Shown: piece by piece, positions 1-11,139 of the stretch
Layout: the number at the start of each line of letters is the position of its first letter
Numbering within the stretch: position 1 is the stretch's first letter
NCBI RefSeq assembly: GCF_041146395.1
Contig: NC_090989.1
Span: 48,696,501 to 48,760,500, forward strand
DNA length: 64,000 bases
DNA from: Eulemur rufifrons
Taxonomy: Eukaryota > Chordata > Mammalia > Primates > Lemuridae
Reading direction: 5' to 3'
Notes under the pieces: model-generated
The model's input: only the letters and a program-made list of their open reading frames with translations
The model's database searches: none
What the model was told of the DNA's origin: nothing
Translations under genes and position numbers: made by a program

Positions 1-1599
1 ATAGATTAGTATTATCCCAGAAACTCCTGTAATAGCCACATCAGTGTTCGTTTCTGAATATTTATTAATAGAAACAACTGAAAAGTATGTGGTTATATCT
101 CACCTACACCAACCATATAATTACCACAAAAATACGAGCTAAATCTTAAAATTTCATCTAGTTGTTACATTTGATATCTTACTGTTTCCCTCATTGACAC
201 ACACAGTCTGCTCTCTCTTTCTCAAGACGTCTCAACAAACCCACGGAGTTTGATTTGTAATACATGGCCCTACTGTTCCAGCCACACTGAGTAAATCAGT
301 ACCAACCCAGTGATCCCTGGAACACTGACCTTAGAGGTTCTTATAATGATTAACTAAAGACATTAAATAGGTGCATTAAGCAGTACTGCCCTTATTAGAT
401 CCTCAGTATTTATTAGCTATTGATATTATGTTATATTGATATTATGTGATTGGTACAATTGTCTCCTCTTTATTCTCATCTTCACTTTCTGATTGCTTTT
501 TATTTTCTGCTACCTCTTTAAATTCTTCTACCATCTAAAACCACATAGTTACATGGGATCTCCAAGGCTGTCCTGTTCCCGGTGTTCGCCTCTGCTTTGC
601 TTTCATCACTCCTGTTCTGCCCTCCTTTTCCTTCTCTTCTTTCATCTTCTCTCTTCTCTCTCAACCTTCCCTGTTTCACAGTCCCCACCACTTTCTCTAA
701 GTAATTATTTCCTAAATTTGGCTTCTAACTTGCTCTCCAATTCTGCAATCCCATGCCTATCAATTATCTTTAAAGGCTGAAATTTTGAAACTTTTTCTGA
801 TGGTTAATGCAATAGAATATGAAAATGACAGATGCTGAAGTGCTGAAGTCATCAGTTCTGTTCTTTACCCCTTTTTTATTTAAAAATAAGAATTTCACTA
901 GGGGAAAAATAACAGAGGAACTAGGACACTACTTGAAGACCAATTAAGAGATAAATATAAAACAATGTCTTTTAAAATTACAATAACTAACATTAGTGTG
1001 GTAGTTTGCCTTTTGCAGTAGACGGTGGTTTGAGCCTTGTGGCTTCCGTTCCAAAGGGAATGACGAGGAAACAGGTATTCAGAGAGCCTGAGAACCTTCT
1101 TTAAGAGATTGCCTGCATGCAGCGAGTAAGGAAGGGACCCAGGTTTCCAGATGGGACATCATCCGGTGTTCATCACAGTTTTGACAGAGTGTCCTGTTTC
1201 ATTAGCACTCTATAGATCTGTGTGAAGAAATAAAACCAGACATTCCTTAATTAAAGCTGCTACTGTTTTCTGCCAGCTGTAAATGAGGGTCTGGTGGTAG
1301 AACTTGAGGAAAAGGACAGTCAGAGAAAAGTTAAATGGCTTTGTGTGAAATACTCTGCTTTCTACACTTCACAGTGCAAGTCCATGCACAAGGGTCCTTG
1401 ACCATGGCATCTGTTGTGGAATAAAGTGAGCAGCAGGTTTCTTTCATTTCATCAATGGGAGTCTGGGAAAAGGGCCTCTCCTGGATACTGTCCTAGGTGA
1501 GGCAGATAAATTAAACCTGGCTTTGTCCCACCTAAAACCACATTCTACTTCAGTAGAATCAGTAGAATGGCTATTGTCACAAGCCTCTCTTCAGTCAAA
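1..1599. other. Non-coding AT-rich DNA, no gene seen
   Basis: No recognised repeat or exon. The open frame at 493-780 lies in a pyrimidine-rich tract (strongest near 590-665, runs of C and T) and its protein is low-complexity Leu/Ser/Phe, so it is not taken as a gene. The part from about 1010 to 1500 is less AT-rich and looks like ordinary unique sequence. Confidence 0.6.
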
Positions 1600-1815
1600 C
1601 TAGGCTCTGCGTGTGGTTCTGGGCACACTAGTATTGACACACAGGGTAGGTACTTTATTTGATCTCTCTAAACCTCACATTCCTCATGTGTAAAATGAGG
1701 GAATAAAACTAAGAGATTTTAAAGAATTAATTGAGATATAATTTATATACACTTCATTTAGTGCCTAAAACATACTTATAGTAAACACTATTGTCATTAT
1801 CATTATTAAGTTATT
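1600..1815 (+). repeat. MIR SINE fragment, sense
   Basis: The order of motifs follows the MIR consensus: a 'ctctaaacctca..ttcctcatgtgtaaaatgagg' core near 1665-1700, then a 'ttaattgagat' stretch, 'gtgcctaaaacatacttatagtaaacac' near the end and a closing 'ttgtcattatcattat'. This is the degraded tRNA-derived mammalian-wide SINE. It is ancient and inactive. Edges are approximate. Confidence 0.75.
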
Positions 1816-1827
1816 ACTAAGCTGTGG

Positions 1828-2060
1828 TGAAAAGGACACACATTTTGGGGGGTTTAAACAGATGTGAGTTCAAATTCCTGTCCTACCAATTATCCGCTGT
1901 ATGAAAATGGGCAGATGATTTATCTTTTTCTGAGCCTGTATCTTTTCCTGTATATTGGGCATATTACTACCCTATGGATGCAGAGCAAAGATTAAATATC
2001 ATATATGTCAAGCTTATAGAACACACAATGCCTGACAGATGGCCAGATATCAACAAAAGC
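1828..2060 (+). repeat. MIR SINE fragment, sense
   Basis: A second MIR directly downstream of the first. It has 'gatgtgagttcaaattcctg' (the 'gggttcgaatcc' region), 'accaattatccgctgtatgaa' (the 'acttactagctgtgtgacc' region), a 'ttctgagcctg' core and an end like 'acacacaatgcctgacagatgg'. More diverged than its neighbour. Confidence 0.65.
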
Positions 2061-2269
2061 TCTCTTCTTGCCCTTTGCCTGAACACTAATAATCTGAGGT
2101 TCTTAGCAAAATGCATTTTTGTTCAAGCTGCCCATCAGCCTTGTTAGGGAGAAAAATAGCGCCTTCAATCTCTGCACTGTTGCTACATACCTGGCTTAAC
2201 GTTTTCTTAAGCATTTTTCCAACATAAACCTACATATTTCTAGTCACACTTCGTTCATCTACTTGTTTC

Positions 2270-3162
2270 TATTTTTAAACATTCAACTTTTAAATAAAAA
2301 TTTTAAACACGTAAATTACAGAAAAAATAAAATGTATTCATGTACCCAACACAAAAATTAAAGAACTATTAACATTTCCATATTTTTAGACGTCTATTTT
2401 TCTCTTTTTGGAAAATAAAACATTTAACACTATATCTAAAGCTTTATCCTTCATCTCTTTGAGCTCTCTTTCCTTCTGAGAAATAATGACAGTTTAGTGT
2501 ACTATTTATTTGTCATACTTTAGAACATAAAGCTGTATTCATAAAATACACTGATTTTTGATGTATTTCTTAAAATTTGATAGAACTCATCTGAAAAACA
2601 ACTATATCTTTGTGGTTAGATTTTTAATTTCTAATTTGATTTCTCTAATATATAAAAGTCTCTCACAATTTTAAATATATATATAGTTTAAGATGTATTT
2701 TTCTAATAAATGTTTGTCTAACTTTTTATTACCAGGTGCATAAAGTTGTTTATATAATTTTCTTTTTTTCCCACTCTATCTGTATTTGTACTTGCCTTTT
2801 CATCTCATTATTGCTTAGCTCTACTTACTTCAATTCTTAGCAAAAACTATAGCCTATCTTATTCTTCTTAAATTAATAAGTTATAGTCTTAACAATTCTC
2901 TGTAGTTTTTCTGTTTTTTTTCTTTTCTGCTTTCTATTTTACTAGTTCTAATTTTTATTTTCTTATATCCATCATTTTGCTTTTTTAATTTGCTATTTTA
3001 TTCTTTCCCTGTTTTTTCTCTATATTAATGTATAATGCTTTCACTTGTTTTCAATTCTACTTACTTATTTTATTACAATTATGATTTCAATTGCCAATTA
3101 GTTGCTTAGAAACATGTTTTGATATTTCCAAAGGAAAGTTTTTGATGTTTTGATGTATTCAG
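2270..3162 (-). repeat. Old L1 (L1M-type) ORF2 remnant, antisense, left part
   Basis: A T-rich, degraded stretch that I read as the left part of the same antisense L1 seen clearly after the mariner at 4118. The match is weak here and rests mostly on continuity, strand and base composition; parts of it may be unique DNA. The segment just before the mariner, about 3060-3160, resembles the ORF2 region that precedes the 'gcattgtggtcagagaa' landmark found at 4133. Confidence 0.4.
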
Positions 3163-4117
3163 TATGAAATGTCTGATTTCCTTAAGTACTAAGTTTGACA
3201 GTTGATATATCTGACATTTCACTTTGAAGCTTCTTGTTTTATTTTTATTGGGAAGGTACATCCTTAGTCTTTCAAACACATGTTTTGGCTTGTGATTATC
3301 TTTCAAGTTTTTTAGAGCAAAGTTTGTGAAACCATGTATAAGTCAAAAATTCATGTTATATTTTCGAATATGAGTTTCCTTGTGGAACCAAAGCATCACA
3401 GACAGCTAGAAATATCAGGGAAATGTTTGGAAATGATGTGGCATAGTGCATCCATGGTTTGAGTAGTTCTGTTCCGGTGATTTTAATCTTGAAAATGAGC
3501 CACATGGGTGACCTGAGACCAATGATGAGCTGAAACCTCTAGTGGAAGCAAATCCATCTCAAACTAAAAGTGAATTAGCAGCAAGATTTGACATTACTAT
3601 TCCAACAATATTGAAACATTTGAAACAAATTGGCAAGGTAAAGAAACTTGGTAGATGGGTACAACATGAATTAAACAAGAGTCAGAAGAGAAATCTTGAA
3701 GCTTCTCTTTCTTTGCTGTCACGGCATAAAGGTGAACCATTTTTACACCCTATTGTTATGTGTGATGAAAAATGGATTCTTTTTGAAAACCGCAGGCGTT
3801 TGGTACAATGGTTGGATAAAGATGAAGTGCCGAAATACAGTCCAAAACCGAATACTCAACAAAAAAATCTAGCAGTGTCTGTTTGGTGGTTCCGTGCTGG
3901 AATTATCCACTACAGCTTCATGAAACCTGGTCAGTTGATCACAGCGGGTGTCTACTGCAACCAACTGGACAAAATGTTGAGGATGCTTGAGATTAAGCAG
4001 CTGAGATTGGTCAATACAGACAAACTAATCCTCTTGGAAGATAATGCTCCACTACATGTCGCACAAACAACACTGCTCAAACTACAGAGGTTGGACATTT
4101 CATATTTAATGACCTAA
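3163..4117 (+). mobile_element. mariner-family DNA transposon, copy 1 (internally deleted)
   Basis: A Tc1/mariner element inserted in an old antisense L1. The left end starts near TATGAAATGTCTGATTTCC (3163); the right end is its inverted counterpart, GACATTTCATATTTAATGAC followed by CTAA, ending at 4117. Read on the other strand that end begins TTAGGTCATT, the TTAGGT start seen in cecropia-type mariners. A TA follows at 4118-4119, fitting the TA target site. The outermost left terminus is degraded. Compared with copy 2 (28381-30012), this copy has lost the last third of the transposase plus the 3' UTR, joining straight to the right terminal repeat. The two copies look roughly 10% diverged by eye over the first 200 bp. 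Confidence 0.85.
3542..4117 (+). pseudogene. mariner transposase fragment (191 codons)
   Basis: This frame encodes the middle of a mariner transposase, the DDE/D enzyme that cuts the transposon at its inverted repeats and pastes it at TA. Residues 1-45 cover the second helix-turn-helix of the DNA-binding region and the linker motif before the catalytic core (HLKQIGKVKKLGRWVQHEL; the family usually ends it WVPHEL). The first catalytic Asp is in CDEKW (D75) and the second in LLEDNAP (D167), 92 residues apart. The third Asp (YSPDLAPTDYHFF in copy 2) is missing because of the internal deletion, so this copy cannot be catalytic. The last residues (ISYLMT) are translated from the terminal repeat. 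Upstream of the Met the frame is broken: the N-terminal part is visible only with frameshifts and a stop before 3542. A dead gene with an unusually intact middle. Confidence 0.85.
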
Positions 4118-4119
4118 TA

Positions 4120-5451
4120 ATTTTTTTTACTATTGCATTGGGATCAGAGAATGTCATCTCTGTGATAATGATTCATTGGCCTTTTTTGAGCCTGCTATTG
4201 TGGTGTAGTACATTGGCAAATTTTGTAAATGTTCTACGCATGCTTGAAAAGAATACACATTCTTTAAGTATTGGATGCAGTGCTCTATTGTGTCTGTAGC
4301 GGAAAATTGATGCTCATATATCTATACTTCAATGATTTTTTGAGTCTGCTGGAACGATCACTGGGAGATGTATAAAAAACAGCTCTTAGCGGTGGTGGAT
4401 TTGCCCATTTCTCATTGTAATTCTTAATTTTTGCTTTATGTACTTTGAGGGTATAAAATTCATGGCATATCATGTAATAAAAGATAAGGCCCTCTGATGC
4501 TTTCTTTCTTTTATTATCTAAATACATTTATATCTTAAAAAGTTAGTTTTGCTTTAAAATTGGTTTCATGTAATGTAGCTAACTGCATTCTTTTTCTTAG
4601 TTTTTAACATCATGTTTCTCTTTCCATCTCTTTGCTTTTTAAATTTTTCTTTCATTTTGCTTTAGGAATAATTCTTTTAAACAGCATATACCTGTTTTAT
4701 TTTTCTTAAAATCTTTAAGTGGTGAATTAAATTTAGTTTATTTGTCTGTATGTGTATGTATGTTTGTCTGATTGCTGACATATTTGGATGCACTTATATA
4801 ATCTTATTTGGTGTTTATTTTTGTCTACTATACATTTTCTTAATGTACTTTTCTTTTTCTCTGTTCTATATTTTATTGAGTAACCTTTCTACTTATTTTT
4901 TTTACATCTACTGAGTTGAAAATATTATATTCTATGTTTATTCTTTTAGGGGTGATTTTGAACCATTTAATATGCTTAAAATAAAAAATAAAAGACAATC
5001 CCAATATAGTCAATATCTCTATACATTTCCTTAACAAGTCTTAAAATGTTTAAGTCTGAATATTCCCTCATCTTACATTGCAATATCTTTCCAGTCTTTT
5101 AATTATGTATTATGTTTCCCCTCCAACTTTATTATTATTGTTGTTGCTTTATACAACCAATACTTAGTTATATTTTGTTATATTTTTGTAAATTCCATTA
5201 TGTTATCTGGATTTGTTTTCCGATTTTCCACTTGTTTATTCTGGGAGATTTCTTTTTTCTTTTTCTTTTTTTAATCTTGGAGGACATTATTTTGTAGTTC
5301 TTTTAGTTAAGATTTGAGTTGAAAATGTCAGTGTTTACCTGGAAATATTTTTATTTTACCCCTTGAGTAATAGTTTAACTTTATATGACTCTATGTTAAC
5401 AATTATCTGCTCTTGTAATTTAGTTATACTATTATCTTACCACTAATTCAG
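4120..5451 (-). repeat. Old L1 (L1M-type) ORF2 remnant, antisense, middle part
   Basis: Landmarks of mammalian L1 ORF2 read on the opposite strand occur in the right order: 'gcattgggatcagagaatg' (4135), a match to 'cttgagaagaatgtgtattct' (4243-4263), a match to 'ggatttgtccatttctc' (4399), 'tttttgctttatgtacttt' (4429) and 'gttgaaaatgtca' (5309). Many stops and indels. It belongs to the same insertion as the segments left and right, split by younger elements. Confidence 0.75.
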
Positions 5452-5760
5452 AGGGTACAGTTTTTTTTGTTACATGGATAAATTGTATCATGCTGACATC
5501 AAAGCTTTCGGTCTACCCGTCACCAGAATAGTGTACATTGCACTGGATGGGTAGATTTTTATCCCTCATTCCCTCCCACCTTCCCTGTTCTTAGTTTCCA
5601 ATGTCCATTACACCACTTTATGACTATTATACCCATTATTTAGCTCCCACTTATAAGTAAGAACATGGGGTATCTGTTTTTCTATTCCTGAGATACTTCA
5701 CTAGGGATAATGGTCTCCAGTTTCATCCAAGTTCCTGCAAAAAATATTATTTTTGATATT
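5452..5760 (-). mobile_element. L1 3' end, antisense, older primate type
   Basis: A 5'-truncated L1 3' UTR in reverse orientation nested in the older L1. Diagnostic stretches: 'tttttttgttacatggata' after a short T run (5461), 'ttagctcccacttataagt' (5641), 'tattcctgagatacttcac' and 'gataatggtctccagttt'. More diverged than the young L1s here; similar in type to the antisense L1 at 62626-64000. Confidence 0.8.
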
Positions 5761-6288
5761 AAAAATTTTTATTTCTTTATACATAGTGCTCTTTTGTATA
5801 CAATCTTCAAATTAGAATTGATTTCAAGATCTTTTTTTTACTGATGTTTTATATTTTTGCTTGAACATATCTAAAATTTTACACTACTAGAAGCTTTTAA
5901 TGTTTTTGTGTCTCAAGATTTGTATCTTTCATCGATTCTAAAAAATTTTCAGACATTTTTACTATTACTTCTCCAAAATTTTACTATGCTTTTCTTCCAG
6001 AATTTGAATTGAACTGTCCACTCTATTCTCCATGAATCTTAATCAGTATTTAATGTTTAACATTTTTTTCTCTGAGGCAAATTGTCCATTATTTCATCAA
6101 ATGTTATTCCAATTCACAAACATTTTCAGTTGTGTGTTCTTCAACACATTCATTAAGATTATATTGTAACTCTCCTTATTTCATTTCTACTAGTTTTCCT
6201 GGATTATTTTATTATTTTTCTGTTTTTCCACAAAATTTCTTGTTTCTTTTATTATTTGTTGTTAATCACTTCAACAACTATTGTCTTT
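5761..6288 (-). repeat. Old L1 (L1M-type) remnant, antisense, right part
   Basis: Continuation of the degraded L1. The series 'gtgtctcaagatttgtatctttcatcgattct', 'ttttcagacatttttactattacttctcc' and 'cttccagaatttgaattgaa' follows the order of the antisense L1M/HAL1-like consensus. T-rich, no intact frame. Confidence 0.6.
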
Positions 6289-6300
6289 CATTTTGCTATT
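6289..6300 (+). repeat. Target-site duplication, left copy
   Basis: CATTTTGCTATT, identical to 7166-7177. It flanks the twin-primed L1 and fixes its boundaries. Confidence 0.9.
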
Positions 6301-7165
6301 ATTTATTTATTTATTTTTTTATTATTTCATCTTATTGTTATGGGGGATACAGAATTGCAGGTTACATACGTTGCCCATGTACAGCCTTTCCCCCCAAATC
6401 AGAGCTCCAGGCGTGTCTGTTCCCCAGGTAGTGCGCATTGCACCCATCATGTAGGTATATATCCCTCCCTTCCCCACCCCTCCTTCCCGAGTCAGCACCT
6501 TCAAGCGTTACCATTCCCCAAACTGTGCGCAATGCACTCATTGTGTAGGCATACACCCATCCCCTCCCCCGCCCCCCACTTCAGTCTGAGATCCGATTGA
6601 TGCCGTTCCCAGATGTGTATTTAGGTGATGATCAGGGAAACCAAAAAATGCTCAATATCCCTAATCATCAGAGAAATGCAAATCAAAACCACAATGAGAT
6701 ATCACTTAACCCCAGTGAGAATGGCCTTTATCAAAAAAACCCAAAACAACACATGTTGGCGTGGATGTGGAGAGACAGGAACACTCATACACTGCTGGTG
6801 GGACTGCAAACTAGTGCAACCCCTGTGGAAAGCATTATGGAGGTATCTTAAAGAAATTCAAGTAGACCTGCCATTTGATCCAGCAATCCCATTATTGGGC
6901 ATATACCCAAAGGAACAAAGGTCATTCTGTAACAAAGACACATGTACCCGAATGTTTATAGCAGCACAATTCACAATAGCAAAGATGTGGAAACAACCCA
7001 AATGCCCATCATGTATTGATGTGGTAAGCTGTGGTATATGTATACCATGGAATATTACTCAGCTATAGGAAATAATGAAGATACGACATCTCTATGGTTC
7101 TCCTGGAGAGAGCTGGAACCCATTATAGTAAGTGAAGTATTCCAAGAATGGAAAAACCACCATCA
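6301..7165 (-). mobile_element. Young L1 with 5' inversion (twin priming)
   Basis: Read on the minus strand, this is an L1 insertion whose 5' part is inverted. The left block 6301-6641 is an L1 3' UTR in antisense with its A-rich tail (T-rich on the plus strand) at 6301-6340. The right block 6642-7165 is the ORF2 C-terminal coding region in sense, starting near AAAAAATGCTCAATATCCC. The switch of strand at about 6642 and the perfect 12-bp duplication at both ends show one event made by twin priming, in which a second primer starts inside the L1 RNA. Little sequence is missing at the inversion point when compared with the L1 at 58553-59848. Confidence 0.9.
6625..7068 (+). pseudogene. L1 ORF2p C-terminal fragment (inverted 5' piece of L1)
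   Basis: Reading about 6640-7130 gives the end of L1 ORF2 protein, with [54 protein letters not shown] and [18 protein letters not shown]. This part includes the cysteine-containing C-terminal segment ([18 protein letters not shown]). The frame stays open for about 147 codons and is then lost after CPS by an indel before the usual YTMEYYSA motif. There is no reverse-transcriptase or endonuclease domain. It is not a gene; it is the inverted piece of a truncated insertion. Confidence 0.85.
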
Positions 7166-7177
7166 CATTTTGCTATT
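7166..7177 (+). repeat. Target-site duplication, right copy
   Basis: CATTTTGCTATT, a perfect match to 6289-6300. Confidence 0.9.
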
Positions 7178-7420
7178 TTTTAATCTTAATTCCTTATGAC
7201 ACTTACCTTTTGGGGTTTTTTTAACTAATGGTTCTTATTTATTGTAAATTTTGTCTGTATGTGTGTACAGGTGTGTGCGAGAGCTCATTTTTAGAGCCAC
7301 TGTCCTGTTTGGTAGGACTTACAGCCAGGCTGGACATAGGAAGTTCACTCATTTTGAGTCTGCTACATCTTCAGGAATGTCTAGTTTATGCATAAATTTT
7401 ATGTTACCTTCTTGGCTTAG
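7178..7420 (-). repeat. Old L1 remnant, antisense, last part
   Basis: T-rich sequence continuing from before the insertion ('ttaatcttaattccttatgac'). Assignment rests on continuity and composition; the right edge is uncertain. Confidence 0.4.
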
Positions 7421-9384
7421 GGTTTCTTAAAAAAAATGAAGAAAGTAAATTTGATCCTGAAACATATAAGAATCATAAGCCAAGGTTTTTTTTTTTTTCC
7501 TGGGGATTACATTTTCTGCAGCCAGAGCTTCCTTGCCATTTCTTTCAGCCTGTTGGACAACATTTTATAATCACACTTACACTAAGTGCACCGATCTTTA
7601 AGAGTTCTGTCTTCATGCAAACCTACAGCTCGGTCTTTTGCTTTCAGGTAGGCATTAAAACTCAAGATTTTGTTGGGTTAATGTGGCAAATAACTCACTA
7701 GAATATGTACTTAGTTGTTTCAATACTAATCATTCTGTTTTTTTAGTTTAATTTTTTATGGCACATAGAGATTACCTTTCCTCTTATTGGTGAGCTACAG
7801 GATGTATATATGGTTGCTTTTATTATTGTTGCTATATTTTATGCAGTGATTCTAGGTGCTAGGTATAAAAGATTTATTCATATTATGTTAACTCACCCTC
7901 TTGTTGATAATTGGAATTCTTTTCCTGTTGAACCTTTATGAGGAAGCTAAGAAATGAGGATGTTTGAGGCTACTTGATTCTAACAAAGAACATTAGGGAC
8001 GTATTTTAGTAATTGGAATACTACTTTCAGGATTTGTGACTTAAGCATATATGACCTTTACTAGTATTTATTTCATAGTTTTTGTTAAATCAACTCACCA
8101 AAACACAAAACAAACAAATAAAAATAGAGCAAACAAAAACAAAAGCTCAAATGGTCCTGGACCTAAGCAATAATACCTGGCCAGTCATAGTTTTTGAGAA
8201 ACTATTTACAATTTTCTAGTTAAGCATTAAAGTAGATATGTACTACCTAAGTTGAAGTCTCATGACAATAAAAATTCCATAGCACATAGTTGAAAACTGG
8301 AATGGTAAAAAAAAGTCTTTATCGCCTATGGTCTTTAAAAACTAGGTGAATATAGTTATCAATGCATTTTTGTAGCTTATTTGAATATTTGTAGATGAAA
8401 TGCATAGTATGTTTGAATTTTAATAGTCTACTAGATGAGTATATTATTTCTGTCCTTTAATAAACACTTACAATAATTAATTTTAATAATTATTGTTACT
8501 CCTTTTTAAAAACTTTTGTTTTTGAATTATTGAAATGACATCTACTGACACTTGCTTTTTAATTTTTTTATACTCTTAGATTATAAGCATATTTATGAAT
8601 AAAAATATGCTTTACTCATCTTTGAGTTCTCTATGATGTCCAGTAAATTACTTGGGATGAGAATAAAACTCAAAACTCAATGTTAGATTGAATTAAATTA
8701 GTTAAAATAGTCAAACATACTTGGTGTATAGATGACCTTGACAATTACTGAGCAATTGTTTTTCATGGAGTAAAATGGACCTTGATTATCAACATCATGT
8801 CAGAATCATTGTGTCTGTAGTAGCTCACTCAAGTGGGAAAATACTAATGCTTTTAATTTTATATGTGCAGATTGACACTTTCTAATACTTCTAATATTTT
8901 TATTGTGCCACTAAATCTTCTATATAACTTAAGAGAAATTAACGTATCATGTGTTTTCTTCCACCAAAATTGCATTTTTGCTTTCAAAATTAACATAAAT
9001 GTTGTTAGAGAAATGTAGCAATGAACTATAATAAATCTCATTCAGTAGCATTGTTACAGATCATTATAAATCCCAACAAAATTGTTATTTTTCTTAATAA
9101 AAACATTATTGAAAACTATGACTTGATATTCTTATTGTTTTGCCCACAGAGGCATGAAAAAACAATATTAAAAATAAAATTATTTTTCTGCTTTTCTTGT
9201 ATTTGTTATTCTCAATCCAATTACAAAAACTTGAACTGTGATAAAGTAAAAATACATATTAATTCTTCAGTAACAATTTTTCTAACTCTAATGACAAAAT
9301 TTTCCTTAAGTATGACTATCCCAAAAGAGGGAGCTTTTATTATTAATATAAAAATTGTAAGACTATAGAAACTAAATTTTACTT
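7421..9384. other. Non-coding AT-rich DNA
   Basis: No recognised gene or repeat. A poly-T run is at 7487-7498. A short A-rich patch lies at 8100-8145. The open frames at 8859-9041 and 9021-9368 are Lys/Ile/Asn-rich with no family motif, as expected by chance in AT-rich DNA. Confidence 0.6.
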
Positions 9385-9485
9385 TAATAAATAGTTATTG
9401 AGTGCCCAGTACAACCAAAATATTATGTTAGGCACTAGCAGTCAAACATTGGTCTTGTTTTCAAAGAATTTAGTAATGGAATGAC
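9385..9485. repeat. L2 or MIR fragment, short
   Basis: 'taaatagttattgagtgcccag' followed by 'ttatgttaggcactagcagtcaaacattg' matches the 'tattgagtgcctactatgtgccaggcactg' block found at the start of antisense MIRs and in L2. Too short to say which. Confidence 0.5.
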
Positions 9486-10289
9486 TATATTGTTATATGT
9501 ATAGCTTTTCAAGGTAGTATAGAGCATTAGGCTTTATTCTGTCATATAAGTAAAGTTTCTATACAGAATTGTGAAAATAAATTTGCCTTCTAGAACTGGG
9601 TTGTAAATGTATTTCTGAGATAAGAAATATAAGATTGCACAGACGTAGCACAATGGCATATCAGGTGAAATAAAGTCTTTCAATATTGCTTGATATATAA
9701 GTGACTGGGAAGCTCTAAGACATGAGTTTGGAAAAGTGAATTGTGGATATGCCTTTTAAATTACAATTTGAGAACATGAAGAATCATAAGGAATGAAAAT
9801 AAACTTTTAAAATCTGGTACTTGGCAGTGAATATTGATATCTAGTTATGGATGTTTTGCTCAAATCAGGATACTGAAAACAGAAACAGAAAACTAATAAA
9901 TTATTCTGGTAGAAAAGTTGACAGTAATGTGGAACATATTTAATAAGAACTCAGAAATATGCTCTGATAGTATGTAGACGCTTGCAGTGGCTGATAAAAT
10001 ATTTTCTAGGACTAATCTAATAACACTTGACCAAAAGACATTGTACAGAATGCATTTGTTATCAACTCACAAGGTGAAGAATATAGAAATATACATTTTC
10101 TTTACCTTGATTACAAATGTACTTAACTGTTAGAAGAATGTGACTGCCATTAGAAAATCATCCTTATAATAATTTATATTTTCATTCGTTCAATGAATTA
10201 CTGAGTACCTATGTTCCATGAATATGTGTCTATACATATTAATGTGGATGGATTTAGTATTTGCTAATACTAATTTTGTAAAATAATTT
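9486..10289. other. Non-coding AT-rich DNA
   Basis: Nothing recognised on either strand. Confidence 0.6.
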
Positions 10290-10510
10290 GTGAAATGTTT
10301 AGAAGTATGGGCTTTGTAATCAGGATTCCCAGAGTTTATATTTTGGCTTTGCCAAATATATATGAACTTGAACAAGTAATTTCACTTCTCTTAGTTTCAA
10401 CTTCTTCAGCTTTACAATAGTGATGTATATATTAATATAATAGGGATGCATGTAAAATCTCAGTACCTTGTCCCCACATAGTAAATGTTAACCAAATGCT
10501 GATTTGGTTG
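10290..10510 (+). repeat. MIR SINE fragment, sense
   Basis: 'gtatgggctttgtaatcagg' plus 'gaacttgaacaagtaatttc' and 'acatagtaaatgttaaccaa' are the MIR landmarks 'gcacggactctggagtcagac', 'gaccttgggcaagttactt' and 'acatagtaagcgctcaataa' in order. Strongly diverged. Confidence 0.65.
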
Positions 10511-11139
10511 TTTTGTTTATTATTATAGTGTTAATATTATCATAAAGGTTTTGTACAACAGGCAGATATGCAAGTCCTGGTGACAACTTACTATGAAAAC
10601 TACATGCCAGGGAACTAGTCGATAGTTTGTAAATCTCTCACACCATAAGTGAAAAGAAAATAACCTTGTATATATTACACATATGTATTTGTGTGTGTGT
10701 ATCTATATAAATCCTATCTATACTTTCTATATGTACCTCTATAATACATAAAGAGACAGTATAGGACCTCATATTCTATAAAAAATACAATGTATAAATT
10801 TTGTTTCAATTAGCTATCTTGATAATTTTGTGGAGTTACATCTTATCAGGTTGCTGTTGATAATACCTGATAATAAGTTTAATAAGAGCTTATTCTTGAA
10901 GTAAAAGAAATTTCAATTCTGCTAATTTTTTTGTTTGTTCATCTTTCTAATATTAAATGTATCTTTAATAATCAGTTGTTTTGCAGGAATCTTTCCAAGT
11001 AAGTCTACTTGATATGGGTAAACTTAGTTAAAATTAGATAGGATAATATATAAATACAATTAATTAGCACACATGCAAACTATAATTTATAGCAATGTGC
11101 TGAAAGTTAATGATGAATTTGTTATTGTTGGCTCCTCTT
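10511..11139. other. Non-coding AT-rich DNA with short TG/TA runs
   Basis: An alternating TG/TA patch at about 10680-10715. No other structure recognised. Confidence 0.55.

Noticed and set aside
493..780. 95-codon Leu/Ser/Phe-rich frame
   Set aside because: It comes from a CT-rich low-complexity tract; the hydrophobic composition is a by-product of the base bias.
3106..3306. 66-codon minus-strand frame
   Set aside because: A shadow of the mariner 5' region; the transposase is on the plus strand.
6132..6600. Overlapping frames on both strands at 6132-6600
   Set aside because: They are translations of the T-rich old L1 and of the reversed L1 3' UTR, which is non-coding.
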